A DNA stretch of 64,000 nt, taken from positions 1 to 64,000 of the forward strand of contig CALMVQ010000003.1 in NCBI GenBank assembly GCA_937873135.1, read 5' to 3'. The position numbers and the translations under genes are program-made. This document shows positions 28,464 to 37,403 of this stretch, piece by piece. The stretch's first letter is position 1. Every line of letters starts with the position of its first letter. The notes beneath the pieces were generated by a model, which was not told the origin of the DNA, ran no database searches, and saw nothing but the letters and a program-made list of their open reading frames with translations. This DNA comes from an uncultured Scytonema sp. GTDB taxonomy: Bacteria; Cyanobacteriota; Cyanobacteriia; Cyanobacteriales; Nostocaceae.

Positions 28464-30110
28464 TTGCTAACAGTCCGTAGCGAAAATGAACTACAATTAA
28501 CTGCTGACGTGCTGGTAATTGGTGGTGGTCCTGCCGCCGCATGGGCAGCATGGGCAGCCGCATCCCAAGGTGTCCTCGTCATCATTGTTGATAAAGGTTT
28601 TCTGGGTACGAGCGGTGCGGCTGCTGCCAGTGGCAATGGCATCATGGCTCCAACTCCTGAGAATTGGGACAAAGTTTTATGGGAGCGTTATCGCTTAGGA
28701 AAGAATCTAGCTAACTTACGCTGGATCGAGCGTGTTATCGAAAAAACTTGGCTCAGTTTGCCACTAGTGGAAGATTGGGGCTATCGTTTCCCCAAAGAAA
28801 ACGGGGAATCCGTGCGCCAGAGTTATTATGGTCCTGAATATATGCGGGTACTTCGCAAAATTCTCTTGCGTGTTGGTGTTCAGATTCTCGACCAAAGTCC
28901 TGCTCTAGAGCTTTTAGTGGCTGACGACGGCTCAGTGGCTGGAGCAAGAGGTGTGCAGCGGCAAAATCATCGTACCTATACCGTTCGCGCTGGTGCAGTA
29001 GTCCTGGCGAATGGCGGTTGTGCATTCTTGAGTAAAGCATTAGGTTGCAATACTAATACAGGTGATGGACTGCTGATGGCAGTGGAAGCTGGCGGCGAAC
29101 TCTCCAGTATGGAAGCTTCTAATCACTATGCCATCTCCACCGCTTTCAATGCCACAGTGACACGAGGTGTTCCCTTTGGCTGGGCTAGTTACACCTCGGA
29201 AGCAGGCGATGATCTTGGTGGCTATATCAATGGTCGTCGCGATCCATCCTTTCTCCCCAATGCCCTCCTGAAAGGGTCCGTTTATGCCCGTTTGGATCGC
29301 GCCACACCTGAAGTCAAGGCAGTGATTGAAAAGTCTCATTTCATCGCTTTTCTACCGTATAAAAAAGCTGGCATTGACCCCTACACAGAAAGAGTGCCTG
29401 TAACACTGATTTTAGAAGGTACAGTCCGTGGTACAGGTGGAATTCGGATTGTGAATGATAGTTGCGGTACAAAGGTTCCAGGACTCTACGCTGCTGGTGA
29501 TGCTGCATCGCGGGAGTTTTTATCCGGTTTAGCTTCTGGAGGTGGTGGTCCCAATGCCGCCTGGGCAATTTCCACAGGACAATGGGCAGGAGTTGGAGCA
29601 GCTGCCTTTGCTAAAAGTCTGGGCGCTCATGCCCATGAACGGGTTGTACGTCCTGCAGGTCAAGCCGGATTGCGATCTCCGGACTCCGCTTCCGAAACAT
29701 TCGATAGCGAGGCGATTGTGCGCGGTGTACAAGCACAGATGTTCCCGTTAAAGAAGAATTACTTGCGTTGTGAGCAGGGACTTCTGGATTCCCTCGCCGA
29801 ATTAGAAACGCTGTGGCAGCAGGTACAAGCGAACCCGAAACAAGATACAGTGCGCGATGTGGAATTTTCTCGTCGAGCGGCGGCTCTCACAGCTGTAGCG
29901 CGATGGGCATATTTTAGCGCTTTACATCGCACGGAAACGCGCTGCGAACATATTCGCGTGGACTATCCCCAAACCGATCCAAATCAGCGTTATTATCAAG
30001 CAACCGGCGGCTTAGAAAAGCTTTGGGTGAGGCGTGATTGGATCAGGGATGCTCCTGCTACACCACCAGTACTAACCACTCAAACCACATCCTCTACATC
30101 AAAGTTTTAG
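28464..30110 (+). CDS. FAD-dependent oxidoreductase, succinate/fumarate- or APS-reductase-like flavoprotein
   Basis: 548 residues from TTG 28464, which has a strong AAGGAGG eight bases upstream; the TTG at 28437 lacks one. The dinucleotide-binding motif VLVIGGGPAAAWAAWAA is at ~17-33, followed by DKGFLGTSGAAAASGNG and the flavoprotein signature GTVRGTGGIRIVNDSCGTKV...GLYAAGDAA. The C-terminal helical domain carries RTETRCEHIRVDYP, like the RxExRG.H..DYP motif of the SdhA/FrdA/AprA superfamily. The ferredoxin gene starts 10 bp downstream, so the two form an operon, and a paralogous pair exists at 38.7-40.7 kb next to ssuA. The substrate is unknown; sulfur-compound redox chemistry is inferred from context. 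Confidence 0.88.
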   Translation: MLTVRSENELQLTADVLVIGGGPAAAWAAWAAASQGVLVIIVDKGFLGTSGAAAASGNGIMAPTPENWDKVLWERYRLGKNLANLRWIERVIEKTWLSLPLVEDWGYRFPKENGESVRQSYYGPEYMRVLRKILLRVGVQILDQSPALELLVADDGSVAGARGVQRQNHRTYTVRAGAVVLANGGCAFLSKALGCNTNTGDGLLMAVEAGGELSSMEASNHYAISTAFNATVTRGVPFGWASYTSEAGDDLGGYINGRRDPSFLPNALLKGSVYARLDRATPEVKAVIEKSHFIAFLPYKKAGIDPYTERVPVTLILEGTVRGTGGIRIVNDSCGTKVPGLYAAGDAASREFLSGLASGGGGPNAAWAISTGQWAGVGAAAFAKSLGAHAHERVVRPAGQAGLRSPDSASETFDSEAIVRGVQAQMFPLKKNYLRCEQGLLDSLAELETLWQQVQANPKQDTVRDVEFSRRAAALTAVARWAYFSALHRTETRCEHIRVDYPQTDPNQRYYQATGGLEKLWVRRDWIRDAPATPPVLTTQTTSSTSKF

Positions 30111-30120
30111 CAGGAGTATC

Positions 30121-30516
30121 ATGATCGAGCTTGTCAGCCATCAACTCTGTATCAATTGCAATGTGTGCGTCCAAGTTTGTCCTACCAATGTCTTTGAGTC
30201 CGTACCCAACCAACCACCCGTGATTGCCCGAAAGGAAGACTGTCAAACTTGTTTCATGTGTGAGGCATATTGTCCGGCAGATGCCCTCTATGTTGCGCCC
30301 CAATCTCATACCAATGTTGCAGTTAATGAGGATGATTTAATTGAACGTGGCATCATGGGTGAATATCGTCGCCTCTTGGGTTGGGGATATGGCAGAAAAA
30401 ACAATAGTGAGTTGGATACTGCTCATAAGCGGCGCCAACTGCCACGCCCCGATCAAGTTTCTCCAATCAACAACTACAAACACCTCCATGACGTTACCAA
30501 CCACCAATCTCGGTAA
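30121..30516 (+). CDS. ferredoxin-type protein with two [4Fe-4S] clusters, partner of the flavoprotein
   Basis: 131 residues. Two cluster motifs: Cys10-x2-Cys13-x2-Cys16-x3-Cys20-Pro, and Cys41-x2-Cys44-x2-Cys47-x3-Cys51-Pro. The tail after residue ~90 is basic and unlike the 109-residue paralogue at 38.7 kb, although residues 1-85 align closely, including PTNVFESV, DCQTCFMCE and DALYVAPQ. It starts 10 bp after the flavoprotein stop and overlaps the aldo-keto reductase start by 29 bp, indicating translational coupling. It is likely the electron-transfer subunit of the flavoprotein, analogous in layout to AprB or FrdB but not homologous along its length. Confidence 0.92.
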   Translation: MIELVSHQLCINCNVCVQVCPTNVFESVPNQPPVIARKEDCQTCFMCEAYCPADALYVAPQSHTNVAVNEDDLIERGIMGEYRRLLGWGYGRKNNSELDTAHKRRQLPRPDQVSPINNYKHLHDVTNHQSR

Positions 30517-31486
30517 AACTGGATTGACCGTTTCGCGCCTTTGTCTCGGCACTATGACTTTCGGATTGCAAACAAACGAAGAAATTTCTAGGGACATCCT
30601 CGACACTGCCGCCGATGCTGGAATCAACTTTCTAGATACAGCCGACGTTTATCCGCTTGGCGGCGGGCTTCCGACTGCTGGACGCACCGAAGAAATCGTT
30701 GGGCGCTGGTTGAAAGGCAAACGCGAACATTTTATCCTGGCTACCAAGTGCGTAGGCAGAGTTGGCCCTGCGCCTTGGGATCAGGGTGCTTCCCGCAAAC
30801 ACATTCTGGATGCGATCAATGCTTCCCTAAAACGGTTGGGAACCGACTATATTGACTTGTACCAATTGCACTCCGACGATGGCTCAACCCCCCTTGATGA
30901 AACCTTGTCAGCACTAGACGCGGTGGTTCGTGCCGGGAAAGCACGCTATATCGGGGTTTCTAATTTTTTAGCATACCGACTCAGCCGAGCTTTAGGTCGT
31001 GCCGATGTGCAGAATCTAACTCGCTTTGTCTCGATTCAGCCTCGGTACAATCTGTTATTCCGCGAAATTGAGCGAGAACTGTTGCCCCTGGCGCAAGAAG
31101 AAGGACTGGGTGTAATTCCCTACAATCCGTTAGCAGGTGGTTTACTCACTGGTAAACACAATCTTGCTCAAGGTCCCACCGCAGGAACTCGTTTTACCTT
31201 GGGTGTAGCCGCCGAACGTTATCAAGAACGTTATTGGCATGATCGCGAGTTTAATACTGTCAAGGAATTACACACAGTAGCAGATTTATCTGGATTGTCA
31301 CTCACTACCCTAGCAGTGGCTTGGGTGCTGGCTAATCCGATTATCACGGCCCCGATTATTGGCGCTAGCCGTCCAGAACAACTTGCTGATACCATTAAGG
31401 CAGTGGAAGTAAAACTCGACGACACTGTAAAACAAAAACTAGACGACATAACTGCTGAATACCGAAGGGGAGATTCTCGACGTTAA
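30488..31486 (+). CDS. aldo/keto reductase
   Basis: 332 residues from ATG 30488 (MTLPTTNLGKTGLTVSRLCLG), chosen because the family begins here; a longer frame from 30341 would overlap most of the ferredoxin gene. The catalytic tetrad is visible: Asp and Tyr in FLDTADVYP, Lys in LATKCVG, His in YQLHSDD. NADPH-binding IGASRPEQL is near the C-terminus. It belongs to the Gsp69/YajO-like AKR group. Third gene of the flavoprotein-ferredoxin-AKR operon, followed by a good intrinsic terminator. It would reduce an aldehyde or ketone, possibly the carbonyl product of the same pathway (inference). Confidence 0.92.
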   Translation: MTLPTTNLGKTGLTVSRLCLGTMTFGLQTNEEISRDILDTAADAGINFLDTADVYPLGGGLPTAGRTEEIVGRWLKGKREHFILATKCVGRVGPAPWDQGASRKHILDAINASLKRLGTDYIDLYQLHSDDGSTPLDETLSALDAVVRAGKARYIGVSNFLAYRLSRALGRADVQNLTRFVSIQPRYNLLFREIERELLPLAQEEGLGVIPYNPLAGGLLTGKHNLAQGPTAGTRFTLGVAAERYQERYWHDREFNTVKELHTVADLSGLSLTTLAVAWVLANPIITAPIIGASRPEQLADTIKAVEVKLDDTVKQKLDDITAEYRRGDSRR

Positions 31487-31501
31487 GAATGATCCTATTT
31501 A

Positions 31502-31522
31502 AGACCACCCGTCCAGTGGTCT
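31502..31522 (+). terminator. intrinsic terminator after AKR operon
   Basis: AGACCAC-ccgtcca-GTGGTCT perfect 7-bp stem 16 bp after the AKR stop codon, followed by a T-rich run (ATTTTTATTTTTTG). A second hairpin, CCGGATTgAATCCGG at 31554-31568, resembles hairpins at IS200/IS605-type ends. Confidence 0.65.
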
Positions 31523-31589
31523 AGCCATCCATTTTTATTTTTTGAACTCTCCCCCGGATTGAATCCGGAGGATTCTGAATCTTTGTGGT

Positions 31590-32187
31590 TACGGCGGATA
31601 AAATTCGTACTTCGCTAAAATCAAATGTTGTTCACTCTTTCCAAGCGCTAATTACATGTAGTGCTGATTTGCCTTGCCGATCAGTCATAGGAACCTCTAA
31701 TTGTCTTACCATCTATGGGGACAATCTCTCCTCCCATATTCGTTATCAAGGTTTCTACCCATTTAAGAAAGCATCGATTCAACGCTTCTGGGTCAATGAA
31801 TTCAAATACCCGACGGAAGGTGTCATCGGAGGGGATGCCATATGGTAATGCCAAAAACTCTTCTAACCAATGTTACAAGAGTAATGCCGTAATTCTCAAT
31901 GTCTTCCCATTAAGAGCGCTCCGCCAATTATTACTAAAATAGCGATCGCGGTTGATGTCTGTGAATTGATGTTTCTTCGTTCGCTCTACTCTTGGGTCTT
32001 GGATGTCTCTGAAGTGCTTGATTAAACTCTGTTGAATAACTGTGATAGATGCCACTTCTTTTGACTTTCTCACAATGCGAGAAATTTTCTTGGCATCAGC
32101 AGATTTAATTTCAAAGCAAGGAGACATAAAGCTTGTTCCTTGGTATTTTTCAAGCAGCATTGTTGTCATCTCACTTATGTTGCACAT
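31590..32187 (-). pseudogene. ISAs1-family transposase remnant
   Basis: The minus-strand N-terminus (from ~32148) has FMSPCFEIKSADAKK, then LIKHFRDIQDPRVERTKKHQFTDI, the H-repeat/ISAs1 N-terminal signature. After an internal deletion other frames show LPYGIPSDDTFRRVFEFIDPEA, GGEIVPIDGKTIRGSYD (first catalytic Asp) and SALHVVISAW. At least two frameshifts and a deletion are needed to join them, and the C-terminal half is absent. Inactive. Confidence 0.75.
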
Positions 32188-32393
32188 AAGTCAAGTATGA
32201 TTTATGCCCAGAAGGTTTACGCTTACTGGGCTGGATTTGTCAAGTCCAAATTATACAAAATTAGATGAGCTTAACCTGTAATTTGTTACTTAATTTATAA
32301 GTCTTGTGGAAGATAAAAAAGACGGTACTGTTTGCGTATAGTTAAGCTATCAAGGTTATTAAAACCAGCTTTTACGAAAGAAAGATTTGAACA

Positions 32394-32750
32394 ATGAAAG
32401 GTCTATTTGTCGGTAGCTTATCCGTTTTGCTCTTATCTACTGTTTCTACAAGTGCAGTTCGCGCTGAACAAGCAGCTTCTAATCCTGCTGTTTCCAGTCA
32501 AACTTCTGCTTATCAAACTCAGGTATCACCTGTTAAGCTTGTGCTTTTAGCTTATAAAGGTGAATTAAAAAGCGCTGGTATTCCCAGTTATAAACAGTTT
32601 CAAACTGCCTTGGTTAACAAACAAATTACAGCTAAGGATCTTGTAAGAGCTGCTGTTAGCTCAAGACTACTACCACCAGAAACTCTTGGTGATCAAAAGT
32701 ATCTCAAAGATGTTGATAGTCAATTGTTTAATTTCTCCTACAATCTCTGA
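32394..32750 (+). CDS. small secreted protein, paralogue of 52429-52785
   Basis: 118 residues with a signal peptide MKGLFVGSLSVLLLSTVSTS ending AVRAEQ. The mature part is ~94 residues, helical, without cysteines, with the block YLKDVDSQLFNFSYNL at the C-terminus. About nine in ten residues are shared with the copy at 52.4-52.8 kb. No domain is recognised. The promoter regions of the two copies are also alike (GCTATCAAGGTTATTAAAAC about 45 bp before the ATG). It probably acts in the periplasm or outside; function unknown. Confidence 0.8.
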   Translation: MKGLFVGSLSVLLLSTVSTSAVRAEQAASNPAVSSQTSAYQTQVSPVKLVLLAYKGELKSAGIPSYKQFQTALVNKQITAKDLVRAAVSSRLLPPETLGDQKYLKDVDSQLFNFSYNL

Positions 32751-33121
32751 TCGGTCATGGCTAAAACACTAGTTGAGGAATTAAAGGTGAGTTATGGGGT
32801 GTTTGCAAGTTGAACATATTATCATTACTCAGTTCTACAGGTGGGATCCACCTGCCTGTATTTTCTTTGACACTCTCCGCTCTAAAGAGACGGAGATTCT
32901 TAAGACTTTTCAGCCTTAATATCCCCATTGCTGGGGTTGCTAGGCTCAACACGTTTGCTCACAATAGGGCGTATTGATATCTCCTCAAGGTTATTTCAGC
33001 CGTAACTTTCTTCCAGTCCGGAAGTAGGTTTTTATGTCTTATCTGACTTTTTTAGTATACAACAACTCTCGTTATTCACGTTGATGAGCAGCCAAAATTT
33101 TCATCAATAAAAGCCGTCCTA
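32751..33121. other. non-coding gap with hairpins
   Basis: Contains CAGGTGG-gat-CCACCTG (32838-32854), followed by a T-rich stretch, a plausible terminator for the preceding gene, and CTCCG..CGGAG (32875-32895), a hairpin type seen at ends of IS200/IS605-like insertions. No gene seen. Confidence 0.45.
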
Positions 33122-33710
33122 TAAGAGGATGTTTGAAAAGTTTTGATGGGTCAAATTTTATGCTAATCGCCTCACCATGATCCGGATCATGCTAAGGTAG
33201 ATAAACGTCTCTAATGTTTCTGGCAATAACTCATAGTCCCTGACCAACCGCCGACACCCCATAAGCTTTCTCGTAAGTGCGCTCTACCACCCAACGTTTT
33301 TTGAGTAACATAAAGCCCTTGGTTTGTTCTGGTCGCAGAACCACCTGTACAACCCAACGGCAAACGTCCATTACCCAACGCATGAACGCCTCACAGTCAT
33401 TGCCCCCATCCACCCAGAGGGTGGTCAAACGACCAGGTATATCCTTTGACTGTTTGACCCGTTGAAGAACTTGTTTACCCCCTTCACGTTCACCCACATT
33501 GGCAGCCGTGACCAAGACTAACCCTAAGGTATCGACCGTCATAAATCGCTTGCGTCCTTTAATTTTTTTGCCCGCATCAAAGCCCACTTGTTGACTCACC
33601 ATCGCCGCACTTTTTACACTTTGACTATCAATGATTGCTTCTGATGGGCTCGGATGACGCTCAATTTCGATTCTCGTCCACTTTCGTAGACTATCGTGAA
33701 TGTGCAACTA
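33122..33710 (-). mobile_element. IS5-family element, second degraded copy
   Basis: Only one end is present (AAGAGGATGTTTGAAAAGTTTT at ~33126). The transposase 3' part on the minus strand reads IHDSLRKWTRIEIERHPSPS, IDSQSVKSAAMVSQQVGFDA (catalytic Asp), TVDTLGLVLVTAANVGEREG, WVDGGND (second Asp) and WVVERTYEKAYG before a frameshift. The N-terminal third and the other inverted repeat are missing. Closely related to the copy at 27.3-28.2 kb. Confidence 0.85.
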
Positions 33711-33828
33711 AGGACGGGGTTTTAAACCCATTTTTTCGATAAAAGACTTCCAGAAAATAAATTATCCCGAAATGAACTAAATATACGCTTGGTGAGCCAG
33801 CGCTGCATGAGGGTTAGCCCGAACTTAC

Positions 33829-33976
33829 GGCGACTGGCGTTAGCGTTAGCGAGTCTTCTCCCAAGGGGAGACGCAATCATGCGAACGAGCGTTAGCGAAG
33901 CGTTAGCGACGTTAGCGTAGCGGTAGCGAGGCACGAGCGTCAGGAGCGTCGGAACGAGCGTCACCCGTAAGGGCTT
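33829..33976. repeat. TTAGCG/GAGCGT short-repeat cluster
   Basis: Many tandem and interspersed GTTAGCG, GAGCGTC, CCCAAGGGGAGACGC and CACCCGTAAGGGC blocks, some palindromic. Similar clusters occur at 38.52-38.67, 50.55-50.63 and 50.94-51.01 kb. The open frame through this DNA (33722-34009) is not a credible gene. Confidence 0.75.
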
Positions 33977-34100
33977 ATTATCTTCCTTATCATAGTAAAT
34001 ATAATCCAATTTTTCACTTTATGCGCGAACTCACAGAGATACCAGCATTCAGGGGATACTTTGTAAAGATATGTAATGATTCACAAGTGCATAATACCCT

Positions 34101-34877
34101 CTAGGGCTGGGAGACGATAAGGCGCAAGGAACCGTCGAACTCGGGCAAGGTTCGCAAGGGATTATGGTAGATATCCCAAGTGCCGTTGTCGAGATCGCAG
34201 CGTAGGTGATCGATGTAGCGGCGGGTGGTTTCTTGGCTCACGAAGCTCCATGCAGAGCAGGCCAACCGGGCACCATCCTCTAAGAACCGATCAGGACGCC
34301 CGTAATAGGCTTCGTTGAAGCCATCCTTACAGTGGAGAGGGATAGGAACTGAAAGGATGGTCACGCGACTGCCAAGAAGCGAACCAATCCGTTGCAGGGC
34401 AGGGTATCGGCGGGCCTCCGCCGCCAGCACTTCCGGGGCGTAGGTGTTCAGCCAAAACTGTTGCACCAGATCAGGGTCGCACGACAGGACAACAACCGGA
34501 CCCTTCGTCACCCGCCGCATCTGGTGCAGCCCGGCATCTAGATCGCTCCATTGATGCACGGTGAATGTCGCCATGCTGGCGTCAAAGTGGCTGTCCGGGA
34601 ATGGCAGCTTTTCGGCGACGGCATCGATTGCAACGCTTAGATGAGCGGACCGCTGTGCTCGCATCGACGCGGAAGGCTCAACAGCGGTCACATCGCGGTC
34701 CAAAGGTTCATAGGAGCCTGCGCCAGCACCGACATTAAGCACTGTTCTTGCTGTGCCAAGTGCAGCATTGATGAACGCGGCTATCTGTGGCTCTGGCTGA
34801 CGGTATATGGGATAATCTTTCCCAATTATGCCGTAGTTTGCATCACCGATACTGCCATCATCTTTTCTTCCTGCCAT
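34101..34877 (-). CDS. class I SAM-dependent methyltransferase (horizontally acquired type)
   Basis: 258 residues. SAM-binding VLNVGAGAGSYEP at ~61-73, then VTAVEPSASMRAQR, the acidic loop VAEKLPFPDSHFDASM and TVHQWSDLDAGLHQMRRV. This matches small Methyltransf_11 enzymes found in actinobacteria and proteobacteria. The DNA is clearly more GC-rich than the surroundings, which suggests transfer. Its start (MAGRKDDGS) abuts the decayed end of another methyltransferase gene (34.9-35.24 kb). Substrate unknown. Confidence 0.87.
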   Translation of the reverse strand: MAGRKDDGSIGDANYGIIGKDYPIYRQPEPQIAAFINAALGTARTVLNVGAGAGSYEPLDRDVTAVEPSASMRAQRSAHLSVAIDAVAEKLPFPDSHFDASMATFTVHQWSDLDAGLHQMRRVTKGPVVVLSCDPDLVQQFWLNTYAPEVLAAEARRYPALQRIGSLLGSRVTILSVPIPLHCKDGFNEAYYGRPDRFLEDGARLACSAWSFVSQETTRRYIDHLRCDLDNGTWDIYHNPLRTLPEFDGSLRLIVSQP

Positions 34878-34894
34878 GTGTTCTACTACATCCC

Positions 34895-35239
34895 ATTGTC
34901 ACTAGTTGAAACTGACCCAAATCCTCAGAAATCGACTCTGCCCGGTCATGAATCCACCTGATATTGGTGGCTCCCACGGCTGCTGCTTGCTCTTAGGCAA
35001 CTTTTAGCATGTCTGCTTTACTGAGCAAGTCCTACTTCCTCAGCAAAGCGATCCCGCTCGGAAATGCCAACTAATTAATCCCGCACTACAACCAAGGTCA
35101 AGTAATCGTCTCTTAACATCAAAAAGATATCGGCTAGAAAGTAAAACAAGGCTCGGGGGTACTTCGAGCGGTAACGAGCATAATACCAAGCAGCACCCTG
35201 AAATAAGGTTGGATCGTAGGCAGAAAGTATTGTAACCAT
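34895..35239 (-). pseudogene. methyltransferase paralogue of 42.72 kb, decayed
   Basis: Begins with GGAG and ATG 35239: MVTILSAYDPTLFQGAAWYY, then ARYRSKYPRALF, closely matching the intact gene at 42721. It then shows LLDLGCSAGLI, WIHDRAESI and LVTMG in changing frames, with two stops and several indels. It stops where the GC-rich methyltransferase at 34877 begins. Third member of a methyltransferase subfamily in this window. Confidence 0.8.
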
Positions 35240-35432
35240 TGGTAATTCTCCAAAATGTCATCGAAATTCGGAGGGTCCGAATGATGTATTTGGGCAGTAT
35301 TTGCAACAGAATTTGAAAAAATACTGTTTATTGACCGATTTTGCGGTTAATTATTTACAAGTGTTACATAACCATAGGTAAAGTTCAAGTTCTTCGCAAA
35401 AAAAAGTATACGTTTAACTAAATATATGTTTT

Positions 35433-35445
35433 ACTAATTATTAGT
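35433..35445. promoter_or_regulatory. ACTAATTATTAGT palindrome
   Basis: Perfect 13-bp inverted repeat ~195 bp upstream of the decayed methyltransferase start. It has the CTAAT/ATTAG half-sites shared with 5351, 35555 and 50874. Confidence 0.3.
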
Positions 35446-35554
35446 TAATTTAAATATAAATATATCGGTGTCATTAAATATGTTACGTAAGGGTTCAGGG
35501 TAGGTTTTCTTACCCTCACCCAATTTAATCAGACTGAGAAAAAATCGGATTTTA

Positions 35555-35569
35555 ATTAGATAACCTAAT
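35555..35569. promoter_or_regulatory. ATTAGATAACCTAAT site
   Basis: Exact reverse complement of the site at 5351-5365 upstream of the MFS exporter. Candidate binding site of one regulator at both loci. Confidence 0.4.
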
Positions 35570-35654
35570 AGTTAGCTACACATAATTTTCTTGCCAGTAA
35601 GACTTGTATTTCAGGAAAGACCGTGCGATAATGGTGAATAAATCTACGGTAAGC

Positions 35655-35998
35655 CTAGCAGTTAAAAGTATTTTAGCTTGGCTGGTGTAAAACCTGCCAG
35701 TCAGATTATTTGCCCCTGACAAATCAGCAAAATACATTGCTGTATAGGAGTAGTCACTAACCGTCCTTCATTCGGAGTTGCTCGGATATAAACGTCATGT
35801 CATAAGGTTCCGATTGACCTCTATACCAGAAAAAGCGCTCATCTTCGTTTTTAAGACCAATACCTTAATGGGATTTGCTAGTCTCAAGCGGTTAGAAGCG
35901 GTACATAGCCAATTAGCTGAATACAACCGACTTCAGTGCCAAGTCTTAAAAACATTTTCAAAGCAAACTAAACCCCGTAAGGGTGGGAGAAATCCAAA
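35655..35998 (+). ncRNA. candidate OMEGA-type guide RNA region upstream of IscB-like relic
   Basis: The ~340 bp directly before the RRXRR-like frame have no credible protein but several local pairings, for example GGCTGG-tgtaaaa-CCTGCC, CCCCGT-aa-GGGTGGG, and the paired GCGGTTAGAAGCGG blocks. IscB genes are known to carry a structured RNA immediately upstream. The position and compactness fit this, but no conserved motif was verified. Weak inference. Confidence 0.3.
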
Positions 35999-36171
35999 AT
36001 GATACTAACTCAGTTTTTGTTGTTGACAAGAATGGTACGCCATTACAGTCAACTAACCCAGGAAAAGCAAGGATACTACAACGCTCATTTAGGGCTAAAA
36101 AGATTAGATTGTATCCCTATCAAGTTTATTCACCGCAGCGATGGTTACTTGTACAACTTCACTCAGATTGA
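35975..36171 (+). pseudogene. RRXRR/IscB-like protein, N-terminal remnant
   Basis: NSVFVVDKNGTPLQSTNPGK followed by ARILQ and IRLYPYQVY corresponds to the PLMP/RRXRR N-terminal domain of IscB-like proteins (VFVxDxNxxPLxPxxPxxAR...RRYPF). The RuvC and HNH nuclease domains are absent and the frame ends after ~60 codons. An ATG lies at 35999 in a different frame, so an indel has also hit the start. Dead copy. Confidence 0.6.
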
Positions 36172-36341
36172 CTCTGATTTACTCCAAGATCGCGCTATCT
36201 AGTAATACGACGTTGATTTGGATTGGGCGTTGCCCTACATCAATTAAAAAATATAGAAAACTGCTCTAGCAGTCATTTTAAATTTCTCTGCAATCCTAAA
36301 GATTGGTTAGCAACCAAAACTTTGAAAATGAGGATAGAACC

Positions 36342-37205
36342 ATGAGCTTAGACATCCCTGTTCTAGACAAACCCGTTTTCGAGAAACTCCCACAGGTTGA
36401 GGCAGAACTCAACTACCTCATTCCGATGGCGTCCAAGCCTGTCAATTACACCTACGAACCGCCACCAGGAATTCCACGCTCCAACGGGAAGCACGAGACA
36501 CACAGGCTGCCAATCCATAATGCACGGGCAATCGCACAAAACCTATCCCTAGACCGAGAGGGTTTCGCATTCACTGTGCATGATAGCAATGTCCACAATT
36601 TCTATGACGAAGATGATATACGCCGCGTCTATTATCCTGAAACCGAGCAACTCTTGAAAAAGGTAACAGGTGCAACTCAGGTGGTGATTTTCGATCACAC
36701 TCTCCGTAATGCTCAACGCTCAAAGCAGGGTGAGAGCGGGATCAGAGAGCCGGCAACGCGCGTACATAACGACTTTACAGCCAAATCTGGCTATACTCGC
36801 GCACGCATAGAGTTAGCAGCACGGGGGGTTGATAACATTGATGAACTGCTGCAACAAAGGTTTGCTGTGATTAACGTTTGGCGACCGATAGCACCAGTTC
36901 AGGAGTCACCATTGACAGTGTGCGCCGCTCTCAGTATCGCACCAACAGATCTTGTCGCTAGCGACCTCGTGTACCGCGATCGCGTTGGCGAGACTTACGC
37001 AGTCACATACAACCCAACGCACCGATGGTTCTATTTTCCGCAAATGCAACGGGACGAAGTGTTATTCATCAAATGCTTCGACTCCATAGAAGACGGACGG
37101 GCGAGGTTTGCCACCCATACTGGATTTGACGACCCGACAAGCCCGGTAGATGCCCCGCCGCGAGAGAGCATAGAGTTACGGACGCTGGTTTTCTACCCCT
37201 CATAG
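36342..37205 (+). CDS. CmcJ/NvfI-type 2-oxoglutarate-Fe(II) oxygenase-like protein
   Basis: 287 residues from ATG 36342 (MSLDIPVLDKPVF), preceded by GAGGA at eight bases; the TTG at 36303 is less likely. The characteristic core is RVHNDFTAKSGYTRAR (His-x-Asp, Fe ligands) and the distal His in ARFATHTGFDDPTSPVDAPPRESIELRTL. VINVWRPI lies between and is typical. Family members act in fungal and bacterial secondary metabolism (NvfI, AsaB-like, CmcJ). The neighbouring genes show no biosynthetic cluster, so the substrate is unknown. Stands alone on the plus strand. Confidence 0.85.
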   Translation: MSLDIPVLDKPVFEKLPQVEAELNYLIPMASKPVNYTYEPPPGIPRSNGKHETHRLPIHNARAIAQNLSLDREGFAFTVHDSNVHNFYDEDDIRRVYYPETEQLLKKVTGATQVVIFDHTLRNAQRSKQGESGIREPATRVHNDFTAKSGYTRARIELAARGVDNIDELLQQRFAVINVWRPIAPVQESPLTVCAALSIAPTDLVASDLVYRDRVGETYAVTYNPTHRWFYFPQMQRDEVLFIKCFDSIEDGRARFATHTGFDDPTSPVDAPPRESIELRTLVFYPS

Positions 37206-37403
37206 TTTTGGTGCTAGCGGATTTTGTGGAAACGTAAAAAAAAAACGAACTCAAACCTCAGGTAAACAAAAAAATGAGTACGAAAAGACGTGTTTGCTAG
37301 TAACAATTTCTAGGAATTAAGTCAGAATAGTTACTATTTTGGAGAAAAGTAGTAACTAGCCGCGCTTATGAGCGATCGCCATTCATCTGCAGCCACAACC
37401 TTG

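Noticed and set aside
28464-30516. Assignment of the flavoprotein/ferredoxin pair as true APS reductase (AprAB)
   Set aside because: The ferredoxin is shorter, with different cluster spacing and no AprB-like C-terminal tail, and no other dissimilatory sulfur genes are present.
32821-32860. C-terminal scrap of an ABC exporter on the minus strand, similar to the end of the gene at 45345
   Set aside because: Only ~20 bases match, and the segment is also a palindrome; too short to call a gene relic.
33829-33976. Possible CRISPR array
   Set aside because: Repeats are 6-10 bp, irregular and lack uniform unique spacers; they fit the interspersed short-repeat class.
33722-34009. 95-codon open frame on the minus strand
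   Set aside because: Most of it is the TTAGCG/GAGCGT repeat cluster read as protein.
35778-36002. 74-codon frame upstream of the IscB-like relic
   Set aside because: It overlaps the region better explained as a structured non-coding RNA; no family and no binding site.
37206-37403. Possible gene between the CmcJ-like and ssuA genes
   Set aside because: No frame longer than about 40 codons and no recognisable motif.
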